A DNA stretch of 64,000 nucleotides from Streptococcus cristatus (GCF_003943515.1 NZ_RJPT01000001.1:585670-649669); one strand, 5' to 3'. Counted from the stretch's first letter, positions 40,644-50,461 are shown. Notes: generated from the sequence alone by a model not told the origin. Made by a program: numbers and translations.

Positions 40644-41429
40644 ATGGCACTAACATCATTAGATATTAGAGATAAAGCTTTTTCGACCAAATTTAGAGGG
40701 TATGATATTGATGAAGTTGAGGAATTTCTTGATATCATTGTCAATGATTATGAGGAGCTAATCCGCGAGAATCATGAGAAAGAAGCAAAAATCCGCAATC
40801 TTGAAGAGCGCCTAATTTATTTTGATGAAATGAAAGATTCGCTTAGTCAGTCCGTTTTGATTGCGCAAGACACAGCAGAGCGGGTCAAACAAGCAGCGCA
40901 GGAACGTTCAGGAAATATTGTGCAGCAAGCAGAGCAAGATGCGCAACGTTTATTAGATAGAGCCAAGTATAAGGCAAATGATATTCTTCGTCAGGCTACA
41001 GATAACGCCAAAAGAGTAGCTGTTGAGACAGAAGAATTGAAAAATAAAACGCGTGTCTTCCATCAGCGTCTCAAATCGACAATTGAAAGTCAACTAAGTA
41101 TTGTTGATTCTCAAGATTGGGAAGACATTCTTCGTCCGACTGCTACCTATCTCCAAACCAGTGATGAAGCCTTTAAAGTAGTGGTTGAAGAAGCGCTTGG
41201 TGAAAAAATAGAGCTTGAGGAAGAAGTAGATGTTACTCGTCAATTCTCACCTGAGGAAATAGCTGAATTGCAAGAGCGAATTGAGCAAGCAAATCGAGAA
41301 TTGGCAGAAACACAGACGCTTCAGACCATAGATGAAGAGTTGATCCAAGCACAACAGAAAGAAATTTTAGAATCAGTAAAACGTTCAGAATCGGATGAAG
41401 ATTCTAAAGTTCCAGTAGATCTTTTATAA
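40644..41429 (+). CDS. divIVA: cell division initiation protein DivIVA
   Basis: Coiled-coil protein that binds negatively curved membrane at septa and poles. It has 261 residues. The N-terminal membrane-binding domain ALTSLDIRDKAFSTKFRGYD is followed by long heptad-repeat coiled coils (about 30-160). The C-terminal acidic coiled region is typical of streptococci. AGGAGG lies 6 bp before the ATG. The -10 of the ileS transcript (TATAAT, 41425-41430) overlaps its stop codon. Confidence 0.96.
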   Translation: MALTSLDIRDKAFSTKFRGYDIDEVEEFLDIIVNDYEELIRENHEKEAKIRNLEERLIYFDEMKDSLSQSVLIAQDTAERVKQAAQERSGNIVQQAEQDAQRLLDRAKYKANDILRQATDNAKRVAVETEELKNKTRVFHQRLKSTIESQLSIVDSQDWEDILRPTATYLQTSDEAFKVVVEEALGEKIELEEEVDVTRQFSPEEIAELQERIEQANRELAETQTLQTIDEELIQAQQKEILESVKRSESDEDSKVPVDLL

Positions 41430-41430
41430 T
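41425..41430 (+). promoter_or_regulatory. -10 element of the ileS T-box transcript
   Basis: TATAAT spans the divIVA stop codon. Transcription would begin near 41437, just where the T-box leader starts. No clear -35 is seen. Confidence 0.6.
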
Positions 41431-41436
41431 AAGTGC

Positions 41437-41653
41437 AGAAACACAAATCAGACAGAATATTTTCAGCGAGCAGGTGGTGGTGAGAGACCTGTAATCCCTT
41501 TTGTTTGATTTATCATTCTGCTTGATCGTTTCTGAATTGAGTAAGAAACGACGTTTGCCTACGTTACGGGCTAAGAGGGACAGGCTTTTTCCTGTCTAAA
41601 CAAAGGTGGTACCACGAATTTTCGTCCTTTCGGAGAAGTTTGTGGTTTTTTAT
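41437..41653 (+). promoter_or_regulatory. T-box riboswitch (tRNA-Ile) upstream of ileS
   Basis: The T-box AGGTGGTACCACG lies at 41604-41616. It is followed by a terminator pairing CCACGAA with TTTGTGG and a T run (41647-41653). Stem I has the AGCGAG ... GGTGGTG ... AGAGACC pattern, and ATC at 41494-41496 is the probable Ile specifier. Uncharged tRNA-Ile should allow read-through into ileS. Confidence 0.93.
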
Positions 41654-41684
41654 TTTGAAAATTATGATGAAACAAGGAGACTAA

Positions 41685-44477
41685 ATGAAACTCAAAGAAA
41701 CCCTGAATCTTGGGAAAACTGCATTTCCAATGCGTGCTGGACTTCCTACTAAAGAACCAATCTGGCAAAAAGAATGGGAAGAAGCACAACTTTACCAACG
41801 CCGTCAAGAATTGAACCAAGGAAAACCACATTTCACCTTGCATGATGGCCCTCCGTATGCAAACGGAAATATCCACGTTGGACACGCGATGAACAAGATT
41901 TCTAAAGATATTATTGTTCGTTCAAAATCAATGTCAGGATTTTATGCGCCTTACATCCCAGGTTGGGATACACATGGTCTGCCAATCGAGCAAGTCTTGG
42001 CAAAACAAGGCGTGAAACGTAAAGAAATGGACTTGGTTGAGTACTTGAAACTTTGCCGCGAGTACGCTCTTTCTCAAGTAGATAAACAACGAGAAGACTT
42101 TAAACGTTTGGGTGTTTCTGGTGACTGGGAAAATCCTTATGTGACCTTGACTCCAGACTATGAAGCGGCTCAAATCCGTGTCTTTGGTGAAATGGCTAAG
42201 AAAGGCTATATCTACCGTGGTGCCAAACCAGTTTACTGGTCATGGTCTTCTGAGTCAGCCCTTGCAGAAGCAGAAATTGAATACCATGACTTGCTTTCAA
42301 CTTCCCTTTATTATGCCAATCCAGTTAAAGATGGCAAAGGCGTTCTAGATACAGATACCTACATCGTCGTATGGACCACTACGCCATTTACCATCACAGC
42401 TTCTCGTGGTTTGACGGTTGGAGCGGATATTGACTACGTAGTTATTCAACCTGCTGGCGAAGCTCGTAAGTTTGTAGTTGCTGCAGAATTGTTGAACAGC
42501 TTGTCTGAGAAATTTGGCTGGGTTGATGTGCAAGTCTTGGCGACCTACCGTGGTCAAGAATTGAACCACATCGTGACAAAGCACCCATGGGATACAGCAG
42601 TAGATGAGTTGGTGATCCTTGGTGACCACGTTACGACAGACTCTGGTACAGGTATCGTCCATACAGCGCCTGGTTTTGGTGAGGATGACTACAATGTTGG
42701 TGTTGCCAACGGTCTTGAAGTTGCTGTAACAGTTAACGAACGCGGGATTATGATGGCCAATGCAGGTGCTGAGTTCGAAGGTCAATTCTACGACAAGGTT
42801 GTACCAACTGTTATCGAGAAACTTGGTAATCTTCTCCTTGCCCAAGAAGAAATCTCTCACTCATATCCATTTGACTGGCGTACCAAGAAACCAATCATCT
42901 GGCGCGCTGTTCCACAATGGTTTGCCTCAGTTTCAAAATTCCGCCAAGAAATCTTGGATGAAATTGAAAAAGTGAAATTCCATTCAGAATGGGGTAAAGT
43001 GCGCCTTTACAATATGATTCGTGACCGTGGCGACTGGGTTATCTCTCGTCAACGTGCTTGGGGAGTTCCACTTCCTATCTTCTATGCAGAAGACGGTACA
43101 GCTATCATGACTGCTGAGACTATTGAACATGTGGCTCAACTCTTTGAGGAATACGGTTCTATCATCTGGTGGGAACGTGATGCCAAAGACCTCTTGCCAG
43201 AAGGATTTAGCCACCCAGGTTCACCAAATGGCGAGTTCAAGAAAGAAACAGACATCATGGACGTATGGTTTGATTCAGGTTCATCATGGAATGGTGTTTT
43301 GGTAAATCGTCCAAATCTGACTTATCCAGCTGACCTTTATCTTGAAGGTTCTGACCAATACCGTGGTTGGTTCAACTCATCACTCATCACATCTGTTGCT
43401 AACCATGGCGTAGCGCCATACAAGCAAATCTTGTCTCAAGGTTTCACATTAGATGGTAAAGGTGAGAAGATGTCTAAATCTCTTGGAAATACCATTGCTC
43501 CAAGTGATGTTGAAAAACAATTTGGTGCGGAAATCTTGCGTCTCTGGGTAACAAGTGTTGACTCAAGCAACGACGTGCGTATCTCTATGGATATCTTGAG
43601 CCAAGTTTCTGAAACTTACCGTAAGATTCGCAACACTCTTCGTTTCTTAATTGCTAATACCTCTGACTTTAACCCAGCTCAAGATGCAGTAGCTTACGAT
43701 GAGCTTCGTTCCGTTGATAAGTACATGACTATTCGCTTTAACCAGCTTGTTAAGACCATTCTTGATGCTTATGCTAACTTTGAATTCTTGACAATCTACA
43801 AGGCTTTGGTAAACTTTATCAACGTTGATTTGTCAGCCTTCTACCTTGACTTTGCCAAAGATGTTGTCTACATTGAAGGTGCCAAATCACTCGAACGCCG
43901 TCAAATGCAGACTGTATTCTATGACATTCTTGTAAAAATCACTAAACTCTTGACACCAATCCTTCCTCACACTGCGGAAGAAATCTGGTCATATCTTGAG
44001 TTTGAAGCTGAAGACTTTGTTCAGTTGTCAGAATTGCCAGAAGCACAGACTTTCCCAAATCAAGAAGAAATCTTGGACACTTGGTCTGCCTTTATGGACT
44101 TCCGCAGTCAGGCTCAGAAAGCCTTGGAAGAAGCCCGCAATGAAAAGGTTATTGGGAAATCACTAGAAGCACACCTGACCGTCTATCCAAATGAAGTGGT
44201 GAAAACTCTTCTTGGAGCAGTAGACAGCAATGTAGCTCAACTTTTGATCGTGTCAGAATTGACCATCGCAGAGGGAGTAGCTCCAGAAGGTGCAGTTAGC
44301 TTTGAGGATGTTGCCTTCACAGTTGAACGCGCTGCAGGTGAAGTTTGTGACCGTTGCCGTCGTATCGATCCAACTACTGCTGAACGCAGTTACCATGCAG
44401 TTATCTGTGACCACTGTGCAAGCATCGTAGAAGAAAACTTTGCGGATGCAGTCGCTCAAGGGTTTGAAGAAAAATAA
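41685..44477 (+). CDS. ileS: isoleucine--tRNA ligase
   Basis: Class Ia synthetase with post-transfer editing. It has 930 residues. HIGH appears as HVGH (64-67), KMSKS near 595-599. The C-terminal zinc site has CDRC near 889 and CDHC near 908, as in the mupirocin-sensitive bacterial type. AAGGAG lies upstream of the ATG. It is expressed under the T-box leader. A long stem-loop terminator follows. Confidence 0.98.
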   Translation: MKLKETLNLGKTAFPMRAGLPTKEPIWQKEWEEAQLYQRRQELNQGKPHFTLHDGPPYANGNIHVGHAMNKISKDIIVRSKSMSGFYAPYIPGWDTHGLPIEQVLAKQGVKRKEMDLVEYLKLCREYALSQVDKQREDFKRLGVSGDWENPYVTLTPDYEAAQIRVFGEMAKKGYIYRGAKPVYWSWSSESALAEAEIEYHDLLSTSLYYANPVKDGKGVLDTDTYIVVWTTTPFTITASRGLTVGADIDYVVIQPAGEARKFVVAAELLNSLSEKFGWVDVQVLATYRGQELNHIVTKHPWDTAVDELVILGDHVTTDSGTGIVHTAPGFGEDDYNVGVANGLEVAVTVNERGIMMANAGAEFEGQFYDKVVPTVIEKLGNLLLAQEEISHSYPFDWRTKKPIIWRAVPQWFASVSKFRQEILDEIEKVKFHSEWGKVRLYNMIRDRGDWVISRQRAWGVPLPIFYAEDGTAIMTAETIEHVAQLFEEYGSIIWWERDAKDLLPEGFSHPGSPNGEFKKETDIMDVWFDSGSSWNGVLVNRPNLTYPADLYLEGSDQYRGWFNSSLITSVANHGVAPYKQILSQGFTLDGKGEKMSKSLGNTIAPSDVEKQFGAEILRLWVTSVDSSNDVRISMDILSQVSETYRKIRNTLRFLIANTSDFNPAQDAVAYDELRSVDKYMTIRFNQLVKTILDAYANFEFLTIYKALVNFINVDLSAFYLDFAKDVVYIEGAKSLERRQMQTVFYDILVKITKLLTPILPHTAEEIWSYLEFEAEDFVQLSELPEAQTFPNQEEILDTWSAFMDFRSQAQKALEEARNEKVIGKSLEAHLTVYPNEVVKTLLGAVDSNVAQLLIVSELTIAEGVAPEGAVSFEDVAFTVERAAGEVCDRCRRIDPTTAERSYHAVICDHCASIVEENFADAVAQGFEEK

Positions 44478-44512
44478 TCCAGTCTAATCTGACTAGGTTT
44501 GACTGATAGCTA

Positions 44513-44553
44513 GTAGAAAAAGTTCCGTCTCAACTGAGGCGGGCTTTTTCTAC
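44513..44553. terminator. terminator after ileS
   Basis: GTAGAAAAAG (44513-44522) and CTTTTTCTAC (44544-44553) flank an inner CCGTCTC/GAGGCGG stem, giving a strong hairpin whose 3' arm supplies the T run. It may work in both directions. Confidence 0.8.
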
Positions 44554-44609
44554 TTGAGAACTAAGGGGCTAAGCTTCCTTGTGAAAACTGAAAAAATAAG
44601 TTTAAACTC

Positions 44610-44638
44610 TTGACAGGCTAGTATAAGTTATTTATGAT
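44610..44638 (+). promoter_or_regulatory. promoter of the Nudix gene
   Basis: TTGACA (44610-44615), a 17-bp spacer and TATGAT (44633-44638). Confidence 0.75.
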
Positions 44639-44671
44639 AGTAATAAAGATTAGAAGGAATGAGGAAAGATA

Positions 44672-45124
44672 ATGACCCATCCAGTTTTTGGAGTTCATGA
44701 GGAAAATGTCGAGTATGTGACGCGTTATGGAGTTTACGCAGTAATTCCGGATGGAAAGAAAGAAAATATTATTTTGGTACAGGCACCTAATGGCGCTTGG
44801 TTTCTTCCTGGAGGCCAAATGGAAGAAGGAGAGGATCAGCTGGCTACTCTCGAGCGGGAATTGCTGGAAGAGCTTGGTTTTAGTATCCAGGTAGGAGATT
44901 ACTTTGGTCAAGCGGACGAATATTTTTATTCACGCCATCGGGACACGCATTTCTATAATCCTGCCTATATTTACGAAGCCCTTTCTTATCAAGAAGTGGA
45001 GAAGCCACTGGAAGACTTCAATAATCTGGCATGGTTTCCTGTAGATCTTGCCATTGAAAAATTGAAACGTGGCAGCCATAAATGGGGAATTGAGCAGTGG
45101 AAGCGCAAATATCAGAATAACTAG
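44672..45124 (+). CDS. Nudix hydrolase
   Basis: A 150-residue MutT-like pyrophosphohydrolase. The Nudix box GX5EX7REXXEEXG is complete: G of GGQMEEGE through RELLEELGF, about residues 49-71. Substrate cannot be read from sequence; MutT-type oxidised nucleotides or other nucleoside diphosphates are possible. The ATG at 44672 follows GAGGAA by about 8 bp and has its own promoter. Confidence 0.92.
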   Translation: MTHPVFGVHEENVEYVTRYGVYAVIPDGKKENIILVQAPNGAWFLPGGQMEEGEDQLATLERELLEELGFSIQVGDYFGQADEYFYSRHRDTHFYNPAYIYEALSYQEVEKPLEDFNNLAWFPVDLAIEKLKRGSHKWGIEQWKRKYQNN

Positions 45125-45223
45125 CCTGCTATATTTAAAATGATATAAATTACAGGCAATCGTTCACAATTCCTGAAAAACGTGTTATAATAATAGCGAC
45201 GATTTAAGGTAGGAGGCAAATGA

Positions 45224-45526
45224 ATGAAGCTTATAAATACGACGAATACCCACGCAGAATTAGTAAAAAATCAGTTGGAAAGTACGGATGCAACGCTGGT
45301 AGAGGTTTATTCTGCAGGCAATAGTGATGTTATTTTCACAGAGGCCCCTAGCCATTACGAAATTCTCATTTCAAATAAGCATCGTACGATACGAGAGCAA
45401 GAAATTGAAAAAATTAGAGAATTCTTTTTGAAACGAAAAATTGACCAAAAGAATATTGACGCCTCTGCCATTCGGACGATCTATGCCAATAGTCTGATTG
45501 AGATTTCAATCCCGATTAAGGGCTAA
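45224..45526 (+). CDS. DUF1827 family protein
   Basis: A 100-residue soluble protein, beginning MKLINTTNTHAELVKNQLE and ending in a hydrophobic strand SLIEISIPIKG. It matches a small family found in streptococci and enterococci, of unknown function. The promoter has an extended -10, TG-T-TATAAT (45183-45191); AGGAGG lies about 6 bp before the ATG. Monocistronic, with a terminator downstream. Confidence 0.82.
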   Translation: MKLINTTNTHAELVKNQLESTDATLVEVYSAGNSDVIFTEAPSHYEILISNKHRTIREQEIEKIREFFLKRKIDQKNIDASAIRTIYANSLIEISIPIKG

Positions 45527-45600
45527 TCATCTGCTTAAGATTTTAAACTTTTATAGTATTATCAATTGATCATCTGCTTCCTGATGGAAGTGATATCAAA

Positions 45601-45651
45601 AATCACTTGAAAGACTCCGCTTTTCAGCTCTTGCTTTCAGGTGATTTTTTT
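45601..45651 (+). terminator. terminator after DUF1827 gene
   Basis: AATCACTTGAAAG (45601-45613) pairs with CTTTCAGGTGATT (45634-45646) with one G-T pair, followed by T to 45651. The remaining intergenic sequence to 45869 holds only the extended -10 TG-G-TAAAAT at 45842-45850 for the next gene; nothing else is recognised. Confidence 0.8.
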
Positions 45652-45869
45652 GTGTCTGATAAAGAATGATTTGGATGTCAGTCATGCTAAAAATTCCTTT
45701 TCAACAAGATTGATCTGTTAGTGTCGTTCAAACCAAAGAGAAAGATGATCACCAATCTTAATTGCTTCCCTTTCCTAACTGAATAATGTTTTCATTTTTA
45801 TTCTTTCTTTTATGAAATCACCTTTATTTTATGATAAATTATGGTAAAATAACTTGGAGGAGAGTAAAG

Positions 45870-46994
45870 ATGTTTCATAAAAGTAAGTTAATGTTTTGGA
45901 CCAGTGAAGTCTTGCTGCTGACGATTATCTTTTTCATCTGGCGCCAGATGGGAGATATGATTACGCCAGTGGTGAGCGTTATCAATACGATTTTAATTCC
46001 TTTTGTTATGGGAGGATTTCTCTACTATATTACAAATCCTCTGGTGACACTGCTCGAAAAAAAGTTGAAAATCAATCGAATTTTCGGGATTTTAATCACT
46101 CTTTTCCTACTCTTTGGCCTAGTAACAGTCGGAGTAATCTACCTCTTGCCAATTTTGATTAACCAGCTGTCCAGTTTGATTAATTCGACGCAAAATCTCT
46201 ATTGGGAAATCCAGAGTTTTGTCAATCAATTATCCAAAAATCCCCTCTTTAAGAGTTTAAATATTCAGTCTACTATCCAGCAACTCAATCTGTCCTATGT
46301 AGATATTCTGCAAAATATTTTAAATAGTGTTACCAATAGTCTGGGTAGTGTGGTGTCTGCTGTCATCAATACCCTCATGATTCTCATCATGACCCCGATT
46401 TTTTTAGTCTACTTCCTGATGGATGGTCACAAGCTCCTACCAATGTTGGAGCGGACAGTTCTCAAGCGCGATAAGCTCAATATATCTAGTCTCTTGACCA
46501 ATCTCAATGCGACCGTTGCCCGTTATATCAGTGGTATTTCGATAGACGCCTTGCTGATTGGGACCTTAGCTTATATTGGTTACAGTGTTATTGGACTCAA
46601 GTATGCCTTAGTCTTTGCTATTTTCTCGGCTTTGGCTAACTTGATCCCTTATGTGGGTCCTAGTATCGGCTTGATTCCCATGCTGATTACCTACTTTTTT
46701 ACTGACCCTCATAAAATGCTGGCAGCCTTGATCTATATGTTGATTATCCAGCAAATTGATGGAAATATCCTTTATCCTCGTATTGTTGGGAGCGTTATGA
46801 AGGTGCACCCTATTACGATTATGGTTCTCTTGCTTCTGTCTAGTAATATCTATGGTATTATGGGCATGATTGTAGCGATTCCGACTTACTCTATCCTCAA
46901 GGAAATCGTGAAATTCCTGGCCAACCTTTATGATAATCACAAAGAAGCTCAGCAGCAAAAGAAGAATGAAGAATTTGGTATTATAAAAAAATAG
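45870..46994 (+). CDS. AI-2E family (PerM/UPF0118) transporter
   Basis: A 374-residue integral membrane protein with about seven to eight transmembrane segments. The family pattern is a helical N-terminal pair, a central amphipathic region (about residues 85-145), and the C-terminal block ALANLIPYVGPSIGLIP followed by GNILYPRIVG. Members export autoinducer-2 or other small molecules, or act as Na+/H+ antiporters; the substrate here is unknown. The ATG at 45870 has AGGAG 7 bp upstream. An in-frame ATG at 45831 precedes the -10 and is rejected. The C-terminus is charged and Lys-rich. Confidence 0.9.
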   Translation: MFHKSKLMFWTSEVLLLTIIFFIWRQMGDMITPVVSVINTILIPFVMGGFLYYITNPLVTLLEKKLKINRIFGILITLFLLFGLVTVGVIYLLPILINQLSSLINSTQNLYWEIQSFVNQLSKNPLFKSLNIQSTIQQLNLSYVDILQNILNSVTNSLGSVVSAVINTLMILIMTPIFLVYFLMDGHKLLPMLERTVLKRDKLNISSLLTNLNATVARYISGISIDALLIGTLAYIGYSVIGLKYALVFAIFSALANLIPYVGPSIGLIPMLITYFFTDPHKMLAALIYMLIIQQIDGNILYPRIVGSVMKVHPITIMVLLLLSSNIYGIMGMIVAIPTYSILKEIVKFLANLYDNHKEAQQQKKNEEFGIIKK

Positions 46995-47019
46995 GAGAAA
47001 GCTCGCCTTTCTCTTTTTT
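46995..47019 (+). terminator. terminator after AI-2E transporter gene
   Basis: GAGAAAG (46995-47001), loop CTCGC, CTTTCTC (47007-47013), then six T. Confidence 0.85.
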
Positions 47020-47049
47020 ACTGCATTTTTTATGGTTCATCATTGGATA

Positions 47050-47079
47050 TTTATGCTAAAATAATAGTAATAGCATAAA
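47050..47079 (+). promoter_or_regulatory. palindrome over the pckA promoter
   Basis: TTTATGCTA (47050-47058) and TAGCATAAA (47071-47079) are perfect 9-bp arms separated by 12 bp. The left arm overlaps an extended -10 (TG-C-TAAAAT, 47054-47062). The right arm abuts the ribosome site GGAGG at 47080-47084. It could be an operator or an mRNA hairpin; the regulator is unknown. Confidence 0.55.
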
Positions 47080-47091
47080 GGAGGTATCGTT

Positions 47092-48738
47092 ATGGTAACA
47101 CGTCGTAAATTTTCTCCGCAAGAAATAAGAAAAGATTCTTCTTATTTTTCGCCCTTGAAGACCATTGTAGAGACAGCCTTTTATGAGAATCAGGTGCAGG
47201 CAATCAAGACAGTAGAAGAAGCCTATCAACTGGCTTCGGTAGCTGCTGGAACGGTTGTGCTGGACATGCCAGTGATTCATACTAAGGAGCTGGGACTTCC
47301 TTCTTATGCCCGCGTTTTATTAACTAATTCGGGGGCGGTTGTCGGCCGAACTGCCAAGGCTAGACGGATTTATGGCAGAGATCGACAGGAAGACGAGCAT
47401 TTGCTGTTTCTGGTTCGTAGTGCTGTTTACCAAGCACATCAGAGGACCTTTTATAAGGCAGATGCAGTTGTAGGGCTGGATGAGGACTTCATGGTTTGCG
47501 CCCACCTGATGGTGCCTCAGGAAGAAATCAATAACCTGTACTCCTGGCTCTTGAATTTCCAGATTTTGGATGAGGAATTTAAGAACCGCCTACGAGCTTC
47601 TAAAAAGTATGAGGAAAATGATATCTTTGTCTTTTTTGACCCTAAATGGAAGCATCCAGACTATCCAGAAGGTTTGGTTTATTTTGATACCAATCATAAT
47701 TGCGCCGTTATTCTGGGCTTAAATTATTTCGGGGAGTTGAAAAAGGCGACCTTGACTTTAGCTTGGGGAACGGCTGCTAGAAATGGCTATGTTGCCTGCC
47801 ACGGAGGTCTGAAAATCTTCAAGCAGAAGACGGAAAAAGAAGACTATGTTGCATCTTTCTTTGGTCTATCTGGTTCAGGAAAATCCACATTGACGCATGC
47901 AAAACATGACCATAAATATGATATCAAGGTTCTCCACGACGATGCCTTCATTATCTCAGTCAAGGATGGCTCCTCTATTGCCCTCGAACCGTCTTATTTT
48001 GACAAGACCAATGACTATCCTACAGGCCATAGTGAGCAGGATTTCTTTGTCACCGTGCAGAACTGTGGAGTAACGCTGGATGAAAATGGGCGGAAAAAGC
48101 TAGTGACCGAGGACATCCGCAATGGGAATGGTCGGACTGTCAAATCGCGTTTTGCGACTCCAAATCGAGTAGACCGGATTGATGAGCCCATCAACGCTAT
48201 CTTCTGGATTATGAAGGATGATTCTCTCCCACCTCTGGTTAAGATCAATGATCCGCTGATGGCTTCCACAATGGGCTGCACCCTGATGACCAAGCGTTCC
48301 AATGCTGAGAATGTCACTGGCTTGCACGAAGACTTGGTTATTGAGCCTTATGCCAACCCTTTCCGAGTCTATCCATTGGTGGAAGATTATCGGAAATTCC
48401 GTCATTTATTTGAGTCAGGGGTCGCTTGCTACATTATCAATACTGGCTTTTATATGGGTAAAGGTATCTCAAAGGAAGTATCTTTAGATATTATTGAGCA
48501 GATTGTAGACGGTAAGGCTAAATTTAAGCCTTTTGGTCCTTTGGAAGGTTTTGAATACTTGGATTATAAGGGCTATGCTGTTCCAAGCTTTGATGACAAG
48601 TATAGACAGCTCATTCGTGAAAGAATGCAGGTTCGTTTAAACTTTCTATTGGCCTTTAATCAGAAATATCCCAAGACTGCCCTGCCTGTTGGAGCTATTT
48701 CTCGGCTAGAAAAAGTCTTGCAGGACTTAGAGGATTAG
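47092..48738 (+). CDS. pckA: phosphoenolpyruvate carboxykinase (ATP)
   Basis: Converts oxaloacetate and ATP to PEP, CO2 and ADP, or runs in the anaplerotic direction. It has 548 residues. The kinase-1a P-loop GLSGSGKST (about 259-267) and the metal-binding LHDDAF that follows are ATP-PEPCK hallmarks, with KSRFATPNRVDRI and TNTGFYMGKGI-like substrate regions downstream. AAGGAGG lies 7 bp before the ATG. The enzyme is not universal in streptococci, which mostly lack gluconeogenesis from C4 acids, so it is a useful lineage marker. Confidence 0.9.
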   Translation: MVTRRKFSPQEIRKDSSYFSPLKTIVETAFYENQVQAIKTVEEAYQLASVAAGTVVLDMPVIHTKELGLPSYARVLLTNSGAVVGRTAKARRIYGRDRQEDEHLLFLVRSAVYQAHQRTFYKADAVVGLDEDFMVCAHLMVPQEEINNLYSWLLNFQILDEEFKNRLRASKKYEENDIFVFFDPKWKHPDYPEGLVYFDTNHNCAVILGLNYFGELKKATLTLAWGTAARNGYVACHGGLKIFKQKTEKEDYVASFFGLSGSGKSTLTHAKHDHKYDIKVLHDDAFIISVKDGSSIALEPSYFDKTNDYPTGHSEQDFFVTVQNCGVTLDENGRKKLVTEDIRNGNGRTVKSRFATPNRVDRIDEPINAIFWIMKDDSLPPLVKINDPLMASTMGCTLMTKRSNAENVTGLHEDLVIEPYANPFRVYPLVEDYRKFRHLFESGVACYIINTGFYMGKGISKEVSLDIIEQIVDGKAKFKPFGPLEGFEYLDYKGYAVPSFDDKYRQLIRERMQVRLNFLLAFNQKYPKTALPVGAISRLEKVLQDLED

Positions 48739-48788
48739 TCTGCAAAACGCTTTCCCATAAATCCTTGTGCACGAATCCCAAAAATATG

Positions 48789-48810
48789 TTATAATCAAAA
48801 TTGATTATAA
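48789..48810 (+). promoter_or_regulatory. palindromic operator candidate before the CorC-type gene
   Basis: TTATAATCAA-AA-TTGATTATAA has perfect 10-bp arms around two bases. It overlaps an extended -10 (TG-T-TATAAT, 48787-48795). It is positioned as a repressor site; the regulator is not identifiable. Confidence 0.6.
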
Positions 48811-48828
48811 TTTTTAGGAGAAGAATCC

Positions 48829-50169
48829 ATGGAAGACCCTGGCAGTCAGAGTATTTTATTGCAAGCAATACTGCTATTTGTTTTAACCTTACTAAATGCC
48901 TTTTTCTCAGCTTCTGAGATGGCGATGGTGTCGCTCAATCGAGCTCGCGTTGAGCAGAAAGCCGAAGAAGGCGATGCCAAATACGTTCGTTTATTAAAAG
49001 TTCTTGAAAGTCCCAATAACTTTCTGTCAACGATTCAGGTCGGTATCACCGTCATTAATATCCTGTCGGGGGCAAGCTTTGCGGATAATCTAGGGAAAAT
49101 CTTTGCTTTTTGGATGGGTGATTCCAAGACGGCACATGCAGTTGCTAGTTTCTTGGCCCTTGCTCTCTTGACTTATATTTCCATTGTTTTGGGGGAGCTT
49201 TATCCTAAGAGAATCGCTATGAATCTTAAGGATAGTTTGGCTATTCGGACTGCACCAGTGATTATCTTCCTCGGGAAAATTGTCAGTCCGTTTGTCTGGC
49301 TGCTTTCAGCCTCTACCAATCTTCTCAGTCAGATGACGCCGATGAAGTTTGATGATGCGGATGAAAAAATGACCCGAGATGAGATTGAGTACATGCTGAC
49401 CAATAGTGAGGAGACGCTGGATGCAGATGAAATCGAAATGCTGCAGGGGATTTTCTCGCTTGATGAAATGGTGGCGCGTGAACTCATGGTGCCACGGACA
49501 GATGCCTTTATGGTTGATATTCAGGATGATACCAAGGAAATCATTGAAAGTATCCTCAAGCAAAATTTCTCACGAATTCCTGTCTATGATGGCGATAAGG
49601 ATAATGTGATCGGCTTGATTCATACCAAGCGCTTGCTAAATGAAGCCTTCGCTAATGGATTCGACAATCTCAATCTCCGTAAGATTCTGCAAGAGCCACT
49701 CTTTGTCCCTGAAACGATTTTCGTGGATGATTTGCTCAAATCTCTCCGGAATACCCAAAATCAAATGGCGATTCTGCTGGATGAGTATGGTGGTATGGCA
49801 GGTCTCGTGACGCTCGAAGACTTGTTGGAAGAAATCGTCGGTGAAATCGAAGATGAAACAGACAAGGTTGCTATCGAGGTTCATGAAATCGGTGAGAATA
49901 CCTACATTGTTTTAGGAACGATGACCCTCAATGACTTTAATGAATATTTTGAAGTTGAAATCGATAGTGATGATGTGGATACTATTGCTGGTTATTATCT
50001 GACTGGTGTTGGAACCATTCCAAATCCAACAGAACGGCTCAGCTATGAAGTGGAAAGCCAGAATAAAAAACTGATTTTGACCAATGACAAGGTTAAAAAT
50101 GGCCGTGTCACTAAGGTGAAAGTGGAAATATCTGAAATGATTGAAGAAGATGAAGAAGCTGAAAAATAA
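48829..50169 (+). CDS. CNNM/CorC-type transporter (hemolysin family)
   Basis: A 446-residue membrane protein: DUF21/CNNM transmembrane domain with about four helices (residues ~10-190), paired CBS domains (about 215-335), and a C-terminal CorC_HlyC domain. Motifs are FFSASEMAMVSLNRARVE, VPRTDAF, MAILLDEYGGMAGLVTLEDLLEEIVGEI. Relatives such as MpfA/YhdP export magnesium; historic names call them hemolysins. The substrate is inferred. AGGAG lies 8 bp before the ATG, with a perfect palindrome over the promoter. Confidence 0.92.
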   Translation: MEDPGSQSILLQAILLFVLTLLNAFFSASEMAMVSLNRARVEQKAEEGDAKYVRLLKVLESPNNFLSTIQVGITVINILSGASFADNLGKIFAFWMGDSKTAHAVASFLALALLTYISIVLGELYPKRIAMNLKDSLAIRTAPVIIFLGKIVSPFVWLLSASTNLLSQMTPMKFDDADEKMTRDEIEYMLTNSEETLDADEIEMLQGIFSLDEMVARELMVPRTDAFMVDIQDDTKEIIESILKQNFSRIPVYDGDKDNVIGLIHTKRLLNEAFANGFDNLNLRKILQEPLFVPETIFVDDLLKSLRNTQNQMAILLDEYGGMAGLVTLEDLLEEIVGEIEDETDKVAIEVHEIGENTYIVLGTMTLNDFNEYFEVEIDSDDVDTIAGYYLTGVGTIPNPTERLSYEVESQNKKLILTNDKVKNGRVTKVKVEISEMIEEDEEAEK

Positions 50170-50207
50170 ATTCAGCTTCTTTTGTTTTAAGTTTTCCGCA
50201 AGATTTT

Positions 50208-50240
50208 TATAAGGAATGCTTAAGCTGAAAGTCTTATACT
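50208..50240 (+). promoter_or_regulatory. CiaR-type promoter, third copy, driving a small ORF
   Basis: TATAAG (50208-50213), 5 bp, CTTAAG (50219-50224), 10 bp, TATACT (50235-50240). Spacing equals that of both csRNA promoters in this window; the first half-site has one mismatch to TTTAAG. Transcription would start near 50247. Confidence 0.75.
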
Positions 50241-50272
50241 AGTCTCAACAAATAAGAAATGAGGGTAGTCCA

Positions 50273-50341
50273 ATGACATATAAAGTAAAAGTAACCTATC
50301 AGAAATCATTCATTCGCTCCAAGTTAAACAAAGCAGCCTAA
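50273..50341 (+). CDS. candidate 22-residue peptide gene under CiaR-type promoter
   Basis: The ATG at 50273 is preceded by GAGG (50261-50264) at 8-bp spacing and about 26 bp after the predicted transcription start. It encodes MTYKVKVTYQKSFIRSKLNK plus AA, a highly basic peptide (six Lys, one Arg, no acidic residue) without a signal sequence or double-glycine leader. Transcript end is set by the hairpin at 50462-50503, giving about 255 nt, most of it 3' untranslated. I recognise no family. It could instead be a regulatory RNA with a fortuitous ORF, or the 5' remnant of a longer gene. Confidence 0.5.
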   Translation: MTYKVKVTYQKSFIRSKLNKAA

Positions 50342-50461
50342 CCAGTACTAGCAATAGAAGCAAGAAATAGATTCTCGTATCAACATTTCATAAATTTTTC
50401 ATATCATCTCTTAAATATAAAAAACGTATAAAACTAAACAACAAACCAAAGAACAGGAAAA

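Noticed and set aside
42345..42860. 171-codon minus-strand frame
   Set aside because: Shadow of ileS, a gene with strong codon bias that often leaves the antisense open.
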